This document shows, piece by piece, positions 17,697 to 25,998 of a DNA stretch of 64,000 nt (position 1 is its first letter; each line of letters starts with the position of its first letter). The stretch covers positions 124,001 through 188,000 of the forward strand of contig NZ_QDDJ01000008.1 in NCBI RefSeq assembly GCF_003121625.1, in the 5' to 3' direction. This DNA is from Ornithinimicrobium cavernae. GTDB lineage: Bacteria > Actinomycetota > Actinomycetes > Actinomycetales > Dermatophilaceae. Under the pieces are notes generated by a model. The model worked only from the letters and a program-made list of their open reading frames with translations, had not been told where the DNA came from and ran no database searches. The position numbers and the translations under genes were made by a program.

Positions 17697-19466
17697 ATGC
17701 AGATGGTGCAGGAGACATTCGACGACCTGGGGATCGCCCTGTCGGATGTCACGTTCGTGGTCGTCGACCTGGAGACCACTGGCGGCTCCCCCGCCGACTG
17801 CGGCATCACCGAGATCGGCGCCGTCAAGGTCCGCGGCGGGGAGGTGATCGGTGAGTTCCAGACCCTGGTGCGTCCGTCCACCGCGATCCCGGCCTTCATC
17901 ACCGTCCTCACCGGCATCACCAACGCCATGGTGGCCGACGCGCCGCGCATCGAGTCCGCGCTGCCCGGCTTCCTCGAGTTCGCCCGCGGGTCGGTCCTGG
18001 TGGCCCACAACGCCGGCTTCGACATCGGTTTCCTCAAGGCTGCCGCCCACCAGACCGGACACGCGTGGCCCGGATTCGCGGTGCTCGACACCGTGCGCCT
18101 GGCCCGGCAGCTGGTGCACCGCGACGAGACGCCCAACCACAAGCTGTCCAGCCTGGCGACCCTGTTCGGCGCGACGACCACTCCAGACCACCGCGCCCTG
18201 CACGATGCCCGCGCCACCGTCGACGTGCTGCACGGCCTGATCGAGCGGGTGGGCAACCTGGGGGTCCACACCCTCGAGGAGCTGCAGAGCTACCACAGCC
18301 GGGTGACGCCGGCGCAGCGTCGCAAGCGGTTCCTGGCCGATGCGATGCCCTCCGCCCCGGGGGTCTATGTCTTCCGTGACCACCGCGGCGAGCCCCTCTA
18401 TGTGGGCACTGCGGTCGACCTGCGGCGCCGCACCCGCACCTATTTCACGGCCTCGGAGACCCGCCGCCGGATGGCCGAGATGGTGGGGATCGCCGAGTCC
18501 ATCACGCCGATCGTCTGCGCCACGCGGCTGGAGGCGCAGGTGCGCGAGCTGCGACTGATCGCCGAGCACAAGCCGCGCTACAACCGGCGTTCCCGCCACC
18601 CGGAGAAGGCGCTCTGGGTCAAGCTCACCGTGGAGCCCTTCCCCCGCCTGTCGATCGTCCGGCAGGTGCGCGCCGACGGGGCGCACTACGCCGGACCGTT
18701 CGGCTCCCGCAAGAGCGCCGAGGCGGCCGTGACGGCCGTGCACGAGGTCGTCCCGTTGCGGCAGTGCACCCAGGCCCTGTCCCTCACCTCCCGCAAGAGC
18801 GCCTGCGTCCTGTTCGACATGGGGCGCTGCGGCGGTCCGTGCATCGGCGAGCAGACCAGCGAGGAGTATGCCGACGTTGCCGGTCAGGCGGCGACCGCCC
18901 TGGTCGGGGATGGTCGGGGACTGCTCGCGGCGCTGCGCGCCAAGCTGGACTCCCTGGCCGAGCAGGAGCGGTTCGAGGACGCCACGACACTGCGCGACCG
19001 GATGCTGGCGCTCGTGCGGGCCACCGCCCGCGCCCAGCGGCTGGCGCCGCTGTCGTCGGCCCCGGAGATCGTGGCTGCCCGGCGCAGGGATGCCGGTGGC
19101 TGGGAGGTCGTCTGCGTGCGCTACGGGCGGCTCGCCGGCACGACGGTGACGCCCCGCGGCGCCGACCCGATGCCCTACATCGACGCGCTGCGAGCCACGG
19201 CCGAGGTGGTGACCGAGCCGACCGCCCCGGCCCCCGCAGCCCATCCGGAGGAGACTGAGCTGGTCCTCAAGTGGTTGGAGACGCCCGGCACCCGGCTGGT
19301 CACCCTGGAGGGCGAGTGGACCTGTCCGGTGGGCGGTGCCGGCGCGGCCCGTGCCGAGCTGGAGCCGATGTCGCGCCGCTGGAGCGAGTTCTCCGAGCCC
19401 TGGGGTGAGCCGCCCGCCGGGAAGCCGTTGGAGCGTCCACCGGGTGCGCTGCGCGTCACGCACTAG
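17697..19466 (+). CDS. DEDDh exonuclease fused to GIY-YIG/UvrC-like nuclease
   Basis: 589-aa fusion. Residues about 15-185 form a DnaQ-type 3'-5' exonuclease: VVDLETTGG, HNAGFDIGFL and HRALHDARATVDVL give the D-E-D-D and catalytic His. A GIY-YIG nuclease domain follows (about 215-300; GVYVFRDHRGEPLYVG and the Arg/Glu positions), then a UvrC-like middle region including a C-x9-C-x3-C segment and a UVR-like helix pair. It corresponds to Rv2191 of M. tuberculosis. The architecture combines proofreading-type and incision-type activities in one chain, implying DNA repair, but the biochemical role is not established to my knowledge. The start was set at 17697, after which similarity begins; the upstream in-frame region is not conserved-looking. 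Confidence 0.9.
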   Translation: MQMVQETFDDLGIALSDVTFVVVDLETTGGSPADCGITEIGAVKVRGGEVIGEFQTLVRPSTAIPAFITVLTGITNAMVADAPRIESALPGFLEFARGSVLVAHNAGFDIGFLKAAAHQTGHAWPGFAVLDTVRLARQLVHRDETPNHKLSSLATLFGATTTPDHRALHDARATVDVLHGLIERVGNLGVHTLEELQSYHSRVTPAQRRKRFLADAMPSAPGVYVFRDHRGEPLYVGTAVDLRRRTRTYFTASETRRRMAEMVGIAESITPIVCATRLEAQVRELRLIAEHKPRYNRRSRHPEKALWVKLTVEPFPRLSIVRQVRADGAHYAGPFGSRKSAEAAVTAVHEVVPLRQCTQALSLTSRKSACVLFDMGRCGGPCIGEQTSEEYADVAGQAATALVGDGRGLLAALRAKLDSLAEQERFEDATTLRDRMLALVRATARAQRLAPLSSAPEIVAARRRDAGGWEVVCVRYGRLAGTTVTPRGADPMPYIDALRATAEVVTEPTAPAPAAHPEETELVLKWLETPGTRLVTLEGEWTCPVGGAGAARAELEPMSRRWSEFSEPWGEPPAGKPLERPPGALRVTH

Positions 19467-19469
19467 AGT
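19464..19469 (+). promoter_or_regulatory. Candidate -10 box, leaderless start
   Basis: TAGAGT overlaps the stop codon of the preceding nuclease gene and lies 6 nt before the GTG start at 19476. Confidence 0.45.
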
Positions 19470-19475
19470 GGGACC

Positions 19476-19754
19476 GTGATTTCCGCCATCGTGTTGATCA
19501 AGGCCGACGTGGCCCATATCCCCGAGGCCGCCCAGGCCATCGCCGAGATCGACGGGATCACTGAGGTCTACTCAGTGACCGGCAACGTCGACCTCATCGC
19601 GGTCGCGCGTGTGTCCAAGCACGAGGACTTCGCCGACGTCATCGCCGACCGGCTCAACAAGGTCGAGGGTGTGCAGGAGACCGAGACCCACATCGCCTTC
19701 CGCACCTACTCCTCCCAGGACCTCGAGGCCGCGTTCTCCATCGGCCTGGAGTAG
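19476..19754 (+). CDS. Stand-alone Lrp/AsnC ligand-binding (RAM) domain protein
   Basis: 92-aa protein consisting only of the beta-alpha-beta-beta-alpha-beta RAM domain (VLIKADVAHIPEAAQAIAEI; VTGNVDLIAVARVSKHEDF; TETHIAFRTYS). No helix-turn-helix is present. Family members of this size form dimers or decamers that bind small effectors, mostly amino acids, and may modulate full-length Lrp proteins. It begins at GTG, 6 nt after a TAGAGT box and 10 nt after the nuclease stop. The following kinase gene is 18 nt downstream. Confidence 0.87.
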   Translation: MISAIVLIKADVAHIPEAAQAIAEIDGITEVYSVTGNVDLIAVARVSKHEDFADVIADRLNKVEGVQETETHIAFRTYSSQDLEAAFSIGLE

Positions 19755-19772
19755 CCGCACGCCACACGTCCC

Positions 19773-20477
19773 GTGTCTGAGCTCGTGCCGCTGACCGCCT
19801 GGAGCGGTCTGGAGGTCATGGGCCCGTTGTCCGGTGGACACCGCAACACCGTCCTGCTGGGTCGGCTGGGCGAGCACAGGGTCGTGATCCGACGCTCACG
19901 CCGGTCCGCGGAGTCTCTCGCGTGGGAGCTCGACCTCCTCGAGCACCTGCACACGGATGGTGTCGTGGTGCCGGAGACGGTCCCGACGGCCGACGGGCAG
20001 CGCCACCGGGACGGCTGGCACGTGCAGCTCCACATCGACGGTCGGGAGCCGGCGCCAGCGGATGATCAGGCCCTGCTCGCGGCGCTCCGCGACGTCCACG
20101 CCCGGACATCGGGGTGGCCACAGCGACCCGGCTCCCGGTCCGCGCGGGAGCTGCTCACCACGGAGGTGGGCGGGGACATTGACCTCTCCGCGGTGCCACC
20201 ATCCCTGCGGGAGACTCTCCGCGCGGCCTGGGCGGTCGTTGATCCGCAGGCCCGGTGTGTCGTGCACGGTGACGCCGGCGGCGCCAACGCGCTCGTGCTT
20301 TCCGACGGTCGCTGCGCACTCCTCGACTGGGACGAGGCCCGCGTCGACGATCCCCTCTTCGACCTGGCCGCACCGAATGAGCCGCTGCACACGCGTGCCG
20401 CCCTGGCCTGGGAGATCGCCACCTGCTGGGTCGTCGAGCCCGACTACGCCAGGTCCCTGGTGTCTCGCCTGGAGTGA
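19773..20477 (+). CDS. Aminoglycoside phosphotransferase-fold small-molecule kinase
   Basis: 234-aa APH-like kinase. The catalytic loop is VVHGDAGGANALVL (H-G-D...N) and the metal-binding Asp lies in CALLDWDEARVDDPLFDLA. The N-lobe lysine is less certain (VVIRR). Proteins with this short form phosphorylate small alcohols, choline-like compounds, fructosamines or antibiotics; the substrate cannot be assigned. It opens with GTG at 19773, 18 nt after the RAM protein. Confidence 0.8.
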   Translation: MSELVPLTAWSGLEVMGPLSGGHRNTVLLGRLGEHRVVIRRSRRSAESLAWELDLLEHLHTDGVVVPETVPTADGQRHRDGWHVQLHIDGREPAPADDQALLAALRDVHARTSGWPQRPGSRSARELLTTEVGGDIDLSAVPPSLRETLRAAWAVVDPQARCVVHGDAGGANALVLSDGRCALLDWDEARVDDPLFDLAAPNEPLHTRAALAWEIATCWVVEPDYARSLVSRLE

Positions 20478-20554
20478 GCACCCGGCACGGGGACGTCCCG
20501 GACTCCTCGAACTCGGAAGGTAGCGTGACGCCGGGCCGAAGGGCCGCCCGGTCG

Positions 20555-21560
20555 CTAGGCACGACGCAGGAGACGTTGCGGGTGACCGCTCAGCGCCAGG
20601 CGCATCAGCCCGCTCGAGGCCACCCTCGCAGCCTGGGTGAACGGCAGACGGCGTGCCTGCCAGCGTGCCAGCCCGCCCCTCGCGCCGAGGGCGGACGCCA
20701 GGGAGAAGGCGTCGATGATGGCGTCGTTGGCGCCCCCGACCGAGGTTCGGCGTCATCGCGTGGGCGGCGTCCCCGATCACGACGTAGCGCCCACTCACGT
20801 AGCGCGCCATCGCCGGAGCGACCCAGACCCGCGTGGCGATGACGCGATCACCCCCGGCCCCCGCGAGCACCCGGGTCACTGCCGGTGCCGCTCGCGCGAA
20901 CTGGTGACGCGCCTCCGTCAGTGCGACACCGGGGTCAATCGGCTCCGGGCCGAGGCTGCTCCGGTGGGCGGTGAACCAGTAGGCGCCACCATAGAGCGGC
21001 ACGAGCCCGAAAAGTCCTCCGCTCCCCCAGTACTCACCCACCGAGTCCGACGCCGGCCGCTGCCCGGAGAGGCCGCGTAACGCGAGGTACGGTGTCGCCT
21101 TCCGTTCCGTGGCACCGGGACTGACGAGGCCACGCACCCGGCTCCGGACACCATCCGCACCGACCACGATGTGGCCGTCAAGCCGGCGGGGGTCGTCAAC
21201 GAGCACGCGCTCGCGGCGCACGGTCGAGGGCACCGCAAGGTCGAGGGCGGCAAGCAGTTCCGGGCGAGGCACGATCGTCAGCGGCGCACGCCGCGGGGGC
21301 AGGAGCGGCCGCCCGGTCTGCAGGTCACGGACCGTGCCCTCCGCGAGGCGGACCGTATGCCGGTCCACCAGCTCTCCCGCGCCCAACCCTCGGAGTGCAC
21401 GAGCGGCCGCCGGCCACAGGGTCAGCGCGCCACCGACCGGGGCTCGCTCGGGCTCGGCCTCGAGGACGGTCACGGCGAATAGAACGGGGTCGAGCACGGC
21501 GGCCAGGGTTAGACCGGCGATCCCGCCGCCGACGATCGTCACTCGGGTGCGCGAACTCAT
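20555..21560 (-). pseudogene. FAD-dependent aromatic-type monooxygenase, frameshifted
   Basis: The N-terminal Rossmann motif VTIVGGGIAGLTLA, the middle DG motif VVGADGVRSRVRG and the third FAD motif VIGDAAHAMTPNLGRG identify a UbiH/PHBH-type flavoprotein monooxygenase. Immediately after NLGRG the frame is lost at a run of five C (20733-20737 on the plus strand). With four C the frame continues as ANDAIIDAFSLASALGARGG and ends at a TAG at 20555-20557, a normal C-terminus. As written, translation runs out of frame into the antisense of the upstream kinase gene. Either a recent single-base insertion inactivated the gene or the base is a sequencing error. Confidence 0.85.
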
Positions 21561-21632
21561 GGTTCACAGCGTGTCAGGTATGCCTTCGTCGCCTCACCGC
21601 GCCCCCGGTCACCCGAAGACAAGGGTTTCCAC

Positions 21633-21715
21633 GCGCTCGGTGGACCGAGACGTCGCGTCTCCAAGCGCTCGGTGGGCGGAAATCTCGCCCCACGGCGCGC
21701 TCGGTCGAGTAGGGA
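21633..21715 (-). repeat. 32-bp-period intergenic repeat with ACCGAGCGCG core
   Basis: On the minus strand ACCGAGCGC recurs at exactly 32-bp spacing (plus-strand GCGCTCGG at 21633, 21665 and 21697). The 21-22 bp between cores differ, yet each holds its own small stem, for example GAGACG-CGA-CGTCTC. The same core and spacing occur at 49252-49360. Confidence 0.65.
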
Positions 21716-21746
21716 AGGTCCGAGCCGGTCGGGGTCTGTCGCTCCC

Positions 21747-22811
21747 TCAGTGGGGGCTGGTTGCCGCGACCCAGCGGTCAATGACCGAGGAGGCGCTGCC
21801 GGAGTCGATCGACACGGCGGCCCGGGCGACTCCTCCGGCGATGAGGGCCTCGAACTCCTCCTGGGTCGTCGGTTCCTGGTGGGCGACGCTGGCAGCGGCT
21901 ACCGCCAGGGCGGTGCCGGCGTTGAGCAGCACGGCGACGCGCGGCGCCCCCTCCTCGCCCTCGAACACGCGGCGCGCCACGCCCGCGTTGTGCTCGGCGT
22001 CGGCTCCGCGGAGCTCGGACACCGGGTGCGTCGTCAGCCCGACCATCTCGGGTGACAGGGTGAACTCGCGGACCTGCGCGCCGTGCACCCACCACACGCG
22101 AGAGCTGCCCGAGGTGGTCAGCTCGTCCAGGCCGTCGTCGCCGCGGAACACGGCGGCGTCCTTGCCGCGGCCGGCAAAGACCCCGGCCACGAGGGGCGCC
22201 ATGCGGGCGTCCGCGACCCCGACCGCGGCATACCGCGGCTGGGCGGGGTTGGTCAGCGGCCCGAGGAAGTTGAACGCCGTCGCGATCCCCAGCTCCTTGC
22301 GCACCACCGCCGAGTGCCGGAACGAGGGGTGGAAGGTCAGCGCGAAGCAGAAGGTGATCCCGACCTCGTGGAAAATCCGGACGACCTCGTCCGGGGTCGC
22401 GTCGAGCCGGATCCCGAGCGCCTCGAGCACGTCGGCCGAGCCCGAGGAGGAGGAAGCGGCCCGGTTGCCGTGCTTGACGACCGGCACTCCCGCGCCGGCG
22501 GCCACGACAGAGGACATGGTGGAGATGTTCACTGTGTGGGCCCGGTCACCGCCGGTGCCGACGATGTCCAGGCTCGGGCCGTCCACCTCGAACCGGAGGG
22601 CGTGGGACAGCATCATGTCCGCCAGCCCCTGCATCTCGTCCGCGGTCTCCCCCTTGGCGCGCAGCGCGGCCAGGAACGCCGCCAGCCGCGCAGGAGAGGC
22701 CTCACCGAGCATGACCCGGTCCATCGCCCAGGCTGCTTCCTCGGTGGTCAGGTCGCCACCGGTGCAGAGCCTGGTCAGCAGGTCCGACCAGCTGGTGGTC
22801 GTCTCACTCAC
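21747..22811 (-). CDS. trpD: Anthranilate phosphoribosyltransferase
   Basis: Transfers the phosphoribosyl group of PRPP to anthranilate in tryptophan biosynthesis. The PRPP-binding glycine loop is IVGTGGDRAHTVNIST, followed by KHGNRAASSSSGSADVLEALG, and the anthranilate/metal region FNFLGPLTNPAQP with DGLDE. Length 354 aa fits. The GTG start at 22811 overlaps the stop of the receiver-like gene by GTGA. As in M. tuberculosis (Rv2192c) it is separated from other trp genes and faces away from ctaE. No attenuator precedes it because its start lies inside the upstream gene. Confidence 0.96.
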   Translation of the reverse strand: MSETTTSWSDLLTRLCTGGDLTTEEAAWAMDRVMLGEASPARLAAFLAALRAKGETADEMQGLADMMLSHALRFEVDGPSLDIVGTGGDRAHTVNISTMSSVVAAGAGVPVVKHGNRAASSSSGSADVLEALGIRLDATPDEVVRIFHEVGITFCFALTFHPSFRHSAVVRKELGIATAFNFLGPLTNPAQPRYAAVGVADARMAPLVAGVFAGRGKDAAVFRGDDGLDELTTSGSSRVWWVHGAQVREFTLSPEMVGLTTHPVSELRGADAEHNAGVARRVFEGEEGAPRVAVLLNAGTALAVAAASVAHQEPTTQEEFEALIAGGVARAAVSIDSGSASSVIDRWVAATSPH

Positions 22812-23218
22812 GGGCGGACGAGACCCGCGATGCCCTCGGCCAGCTCGGCCGGGCGCAGCGGGCGGGAGACCACGGCGTCGGCCTGTGACCACGCCGCGAG
22901 CCAGCCGTCACCGGGGCGTCCGATGAGCACCATGATCGGCGGGCAGTCGTGGATCTCGTTCTTGATCTGGCGGCACACGCCGAGGCCGCCGTAGGGCTGG
23001 GCCTCGCCGTCGAGGACGAGGACGTCGAACTCCTCCTCCTGGAGGGCCAGCATGACACCGTCCGCCGTGGCGCACTCGTGCCAGGACTCCACGGCCACAC
23101 CCTCGGCCGGCCGGCGCCCCACCCCCATACGCACCGCGTCGCGCACGGCGCGGTCGTCGCTGAAGAGGAGGACGGAGATGCCTCTGACGGCGGAGCTGGC
23201 CTCGGTCTGGACGGTCAT
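22808..23218 (-). CDS. Orphan receiver-like protein, atypical phosphorylation site
   Basis: 136-aa protein with a CheY-like fold: acidic pair FSDD at strand 1, candidate phospho-Asp in LVLDGEAQPYGG and Thr/Ser-equivalent region VLIGRP. The strand-5 lysine of receivers (usual K-P) is replaced: the segment reads VVSRPLRPAEL. There is no output domain. Loss of the lysine suggests a pseudo-receiver that works by protein contact rather than phosphotransfer. The start is ATG at 23218, 6 nt after a TACGAT box, so the mRNA is probably leaderless. It is coupled to trpD. Confidence 0.78.
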   Translation of the reverse strand: MTVQTEASSAVRGISVLLFSDDRAVRDAVRMGVGRRPAEGVAVESWHECATADGVMLALQEEEFDVLVLDGEAQPYGGLGVCRQIKNEIHDCPPIMVLIGRPGDGWLAAWSQADAVVSRPLRPAELAEGIAGLVRP

Positions 23219-23224
23219 ACCTGA

Positions 23225-23230
23225 ATCGTA
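23225..23230 (-). promoter_or_regulatory. Candidate -10 box (TACGAT), leaderless start
   Basis: Minus-strand TACGAT lies 6 nt before the ATG at 23218 of the receiver-like gene. Confidence 0.45.
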
Positions 23231-23394
23231 CCCACCCGGCACGCAGCCCCGGGGAACCGGTCGCAGTGTCACCCCGGAGGCAGGTGCCGTCCGGCTCCGA
23301 CGGGAGCTGCGGCATACCCGTTCCTGTCGGTTCTCGCACGCGGGCCACGCCCGAGGGGAGGGTCACTGTCCCTCGGCCCACCCGGTGAGCAATA

Positions 23395-24063
23395 ATGGCG
23401 CGCGTGGCGATGACAACAGCAGCAACAGCAGGCGCACCAGGGCGTCCCCTGGAGGCGACCCAGGGTCCGGTGACCCGCCCGAGCCTCACCCAGGTCGGCA
23501 CCATGGTGTGGTTGGGCAGCGAGATCATGTTCTTCGCGGGTCTCTTCGCGATGTACTTCACGATCCGCGCCGTCTCCACCGAGCTGTGGGACGAGAAGAC
23601 CGCGATGCTCAACGTGCCGTTCGCGCTGACCAACACCCTGATCCTGGTGATCTCGTCGGTGTGGTGCCAGATCGGCGTGTTCAAGGCCGAGGAGAGCAAG
23701 GTCTCCCGCTCCGGCAGCCTGCTGGACGTCCGCGGGTGGGGCATGCGTGAGTGGTTCGTCCTCACCTACCTGTTCGGTGCCACGTTCGTCGCCGGCCAGA
23801 TCTGGGAGTACGCCACGCTCATCAGCGAGGGCGTGATGATCAACTCCGACCCGTACGGCTCCGTGTTCTACATCACGACCGGCTTCCACGGCATCCACGT
23901 CGCCGGCGGCCTGCTCGCGTTCCTGCTCATCATCGGGCGGAGCTTCACCGCCAAGCGCTACACCTATGCCCAGAAGGTCGGTGCCCACGTCGTGTCCTAC
24001 TACTGGCACTTCGTCGACGTCGTGTGGGTTGCCCTGTTCTTCGTCATCTACATCCTCCAATGA
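23395..24063 (+). CDS. ctaE: Cytochrome c oxidase subunit III
   Basis: 222-aa subunit of the aa3-type oxidase in the cytoplasmic membrane. Five hydrophobic segments follow a short N-terminus, the form common in actinobacteria. Signature segments are VWLGSEIMFFAGLFAMY, TGFHGIHVAGGLLAF and YYWHFVDVVWVALFF. The gene opens the ctaE-qcrC-qcrA-qcrB cluster, typical of actinobacteria whose bc1 complex and aa3 oxidase form one supercomplex without soluble cytochrome c. The ATG at 23395 could be replaced by the in-frame ATG five codons on; neither has a strong ribosome site. Confidence 0.95.
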   Translation: MARVAMTTAATAGAPGRPLEATQGPVTRPSLTQVGTMVWLGSEIMFFAGLFAMYFTIRAVSTELWDEKTAMLNVPFALTNTLILVISSVWCQIGVFKAEESKVSRSGSLLDVRGWGMREWFVLTYLFGATFVAGQIWEYATLISEGVMINSDPYGSVFYITTGFHGIHVAGGLLAFLLIIGRSFTAKRYTYAQKVGAHVVSYYWHFVDVVWVALFFVIYILQ

Positions 24064-24112
24064 ACCGCCGACCGTCCCGTCCCCTGACTGACCTACGACC
24101 GAGGAGCGCCGC

Positions 24113-24922
24113 GTGAGCAAGCTCGCCGCATACCGACGCAGCCCGATCGCCCTGATCGTCCTGCTCTTCCTGGGCCTTGCCTTCACCGGCACCGCCTACG
24201 CGGCCCTGCAGCCGACCGCCCCGTCTGACACCTACGCCGCATCGGGTGCCGCCGCCGACGACGTCGAGGAGGGCCGCAAGCTCTTCCTCGCCAACTGCGC
24301 CAGTTGCCACGGCACCAACGCCGAGGGCAAGACCGGCGTCAACACCGCTGGCCCCTCGCTCGTGGGCGTCGGCTCGGCAGCCGTCGACTTCCAGGTCGGC
24401 ACCGGTCGTATGCCGATGGCCGCCCCCGGCGTGCAGGCGGCGGACAAGCCGACGGTGTTCACCGACAAGCAGATCGACCAGCTCGGCGCCTTCGTCGACT
24501 CCCTCGGCCCCGGCCCGTCGGTGCCCGACGCCCAGTACACCGACCTGGTCAACGCGGACATCGCCAACGGCGGCAAGATCTTCCGCACCAACTGCGCGAT
24601 GTGCCACAACTCCTCCGCGCAGGGCGGCGCCCTGACGCGGGGCAAGTACGCCCCGAGCCTGATGAACGTCGAGCCCAAGCACATCTACGAGGCCATGCTC
24701 ACCGGCCCGCAGTCGATGCCGGTCTTCAACGACGCCACGCTCCAGCCGCAGGAGAAGGAAGACGTCATCGCCTTCATCAAGAACATCGAGGAGGGCGGCA
24801 ACGAGTACGGCGGCCACAGCCTCGGCTCGCTCGGCCCGGCCGGTGACGCCCTCTTCATCTGGACCATCGGTATCGGCCTGTTGATCGCGGCGGCGGTCTG
24901 GCTCGGACGAAAGGCTGCCTGA
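24113..24922 (+). CDS. qcrC: bc1 complex diheme cytochrome c subunit
   Basis: 269-aa c1-type cytochrome. It has an N-terminal signal/anchor (about 12-32), two heme c sites (CASCHG and CAMCHN), axial-Met candidates in each domain (MPMAAPG and MPVF), and a C-terminal membrane helix (about 243-263). The diheme form replaces c1 plus soluble c, passing electrons directly to subunit II of the oxidase. The GTG start at 24113 has GAGGAG about 6 nt upstream. qcrA starts 5 nt after its stop. Confidence 0.96.
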   Translation: MSKLAAYRRSPIALIVLLFLGLAFTGTAYAALQPTAPSDTYAASGAAADDVEEGRKLFLANCASCHGTNAEGKTGVNTAGPSLVGVGSAAVDFQVGTGRMPMAAPGVQAADKPTVFTDKQIDQLGAFVDSLGPGPSVPDAQYTDLVNADIANGGKIFRTNCAMCHNSSAQGGALTRGKYAPSLMNVEPKHIYEAMLTGPQSMPVFNDATLQPQEKEDVIAFIKNIEEGGNEYGGHSLGSLGPAGDALFIWTIGIGLLIAAAVWLGRKAA

Positions 24923-24927
24923 GCACG

Positions 24928-25998
24928 ATGAGTGACGACCAGATCGCGGTGCACGACCCGCACGCGAAGCCGGCGACCTACGTCGAGGCTGACGCCGTCG
25001 ACCGGTTCGAGAACCCGGGACTGCCCCCGCACCGTCCACGTCGCGCCGACGTGGACGAGCAGGCCGCCAAGCGCGCCGAGCGCCAGGTGGCCACCATGTT
25101 CACCCTCTCCATCCTGGGCACCCTCGGGTTCCTGGTCTGCTACTTCGTGGTGGACCCGGAGCTGCGCGGCTCGCTCCTGGTGATCGGTGAGATGAACCTG
25201 TACCACCTGATTCTCGGGTTGACCATGGCGGCCTCCCTGCTGTTCATCGGCCTGGGCGCGGTCCACTGGGCCAAGACCCTCATGCCCGACACCGAGGTGG
25301 TCGAGGAGCGGCACCTGCAGGCCTCCGACCAGGAGTCCCGCGACGAGGCGGCAGGCATCCTCTCCGACGGCTACCGCAGCGCCCAGCTGCACCGTCGTCC
25401 CGTCCTCCTGCTCACCGCCGGAGGTGCGCTGAGCCTGTTCGCGCTGCCGATGGCCCTCCAGGTCGCCGGTGGCCTGGGCCCGCTGCCCGGCGACACGCTG
25501 GAGTCGACCGTGTGGAAGCGCGGTATGCGGCTCATGATCGACCCCTCTGGCGCCCCGATCCGCCCGGAGCAGGTCACCCAGGGCTCGGTGATCCACGTGA
25601 TGCCCGAGGGCTACGTGGGTGACACGCACGGTGAGGACGCACCCAGTGCACTGGAGATCATGGAGGCCAAGGCCACGGCCTCGGTGCTCCTGGTCAAGTT
25701 GAACCCGGAGGACATCCAGAGCCAGAAGCAGCTCGACTGGGGTGTCGACGGCATCGTCGCCTACTCCAAGATCTGCACCCACGTCGGTTGCCCGGTGGCG
25801 CTCTACGAGCGGCAGACGCATCACCTGCTCTGCCCGTGCCACCAGTCGACCTTCGACATGACCAACGACTGCGAGGTCATCTTCGGCCCCGCCAAGCGGC
25901 CGCTTCCCCAGCTGCCGATCATGGTGGAGAATGGATACCTCGTTGCGGCCGACGGCTTCGCCGAGCCGGTCGGCCCGAGCTACTGGGAGCGTGGCTGA
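24928..25998 (+). CDS. qcrA: bc1 complex Rieske iron-sulfur subunit
   Basis: 356-aa actinobacterial Rieske protein, longer than proteobacterial ones, with three membrane segments (about 54-74, 90-112 and 158-178) before the cluster domain. The [2Fe-2S] ligands are in CTHVGCPV and CPCHQSTF, with the disulfide cysteines in place. Electrons from quinol pass through it to QcrC. Its TGA overlaps the qcrB ATG (TGATG), consistent with coupled translation. Confidence 0.96.
   Translation: MSDDQIAVHDPHAKPATYVEADAVDRFENPGLPPHRPRRADVDEQAAKRAERQVATMFTLSILGTLGFLVCYFVVDPELRGSLLVIGEMNLYHLILGLTMAASLLFIGLGAVHWAKTLMPDTEVVEERHLQASDQESRDEAAGILSDGYRSAQLHRRPVLLLTAGGALSLFALPMALQVAGGLGPLPGDTLESTVWKRGMRLMIDPSGAPIRPEQVTQGSVIHVMPEGYVGDTHGEDAPSALEIMEAKATASVLLVKLNPEDIQSQKQLDWGVDGIVAYSKICTHVGCPVALYERQTHHLLCPCHQSTFDMTNDCEVIFGPAKRPLPQLPIMVENGYLVAADGFAEPVGPSYWERG

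Noticed and set aside
17457-19517. 686-codon minus-strand frame opposite the exonuclease/GIY-YIG gene
   Set aside because: Antisense shadow: no recognisable domain, while the plus strand carries intact catalytic motifs.
19896-21560. Intact 554-residue FAD protein
   Set aside because: The C-terminal 250 residues are out of frame and run antisense through the kinase gene; the family frame is restored by removing one base.
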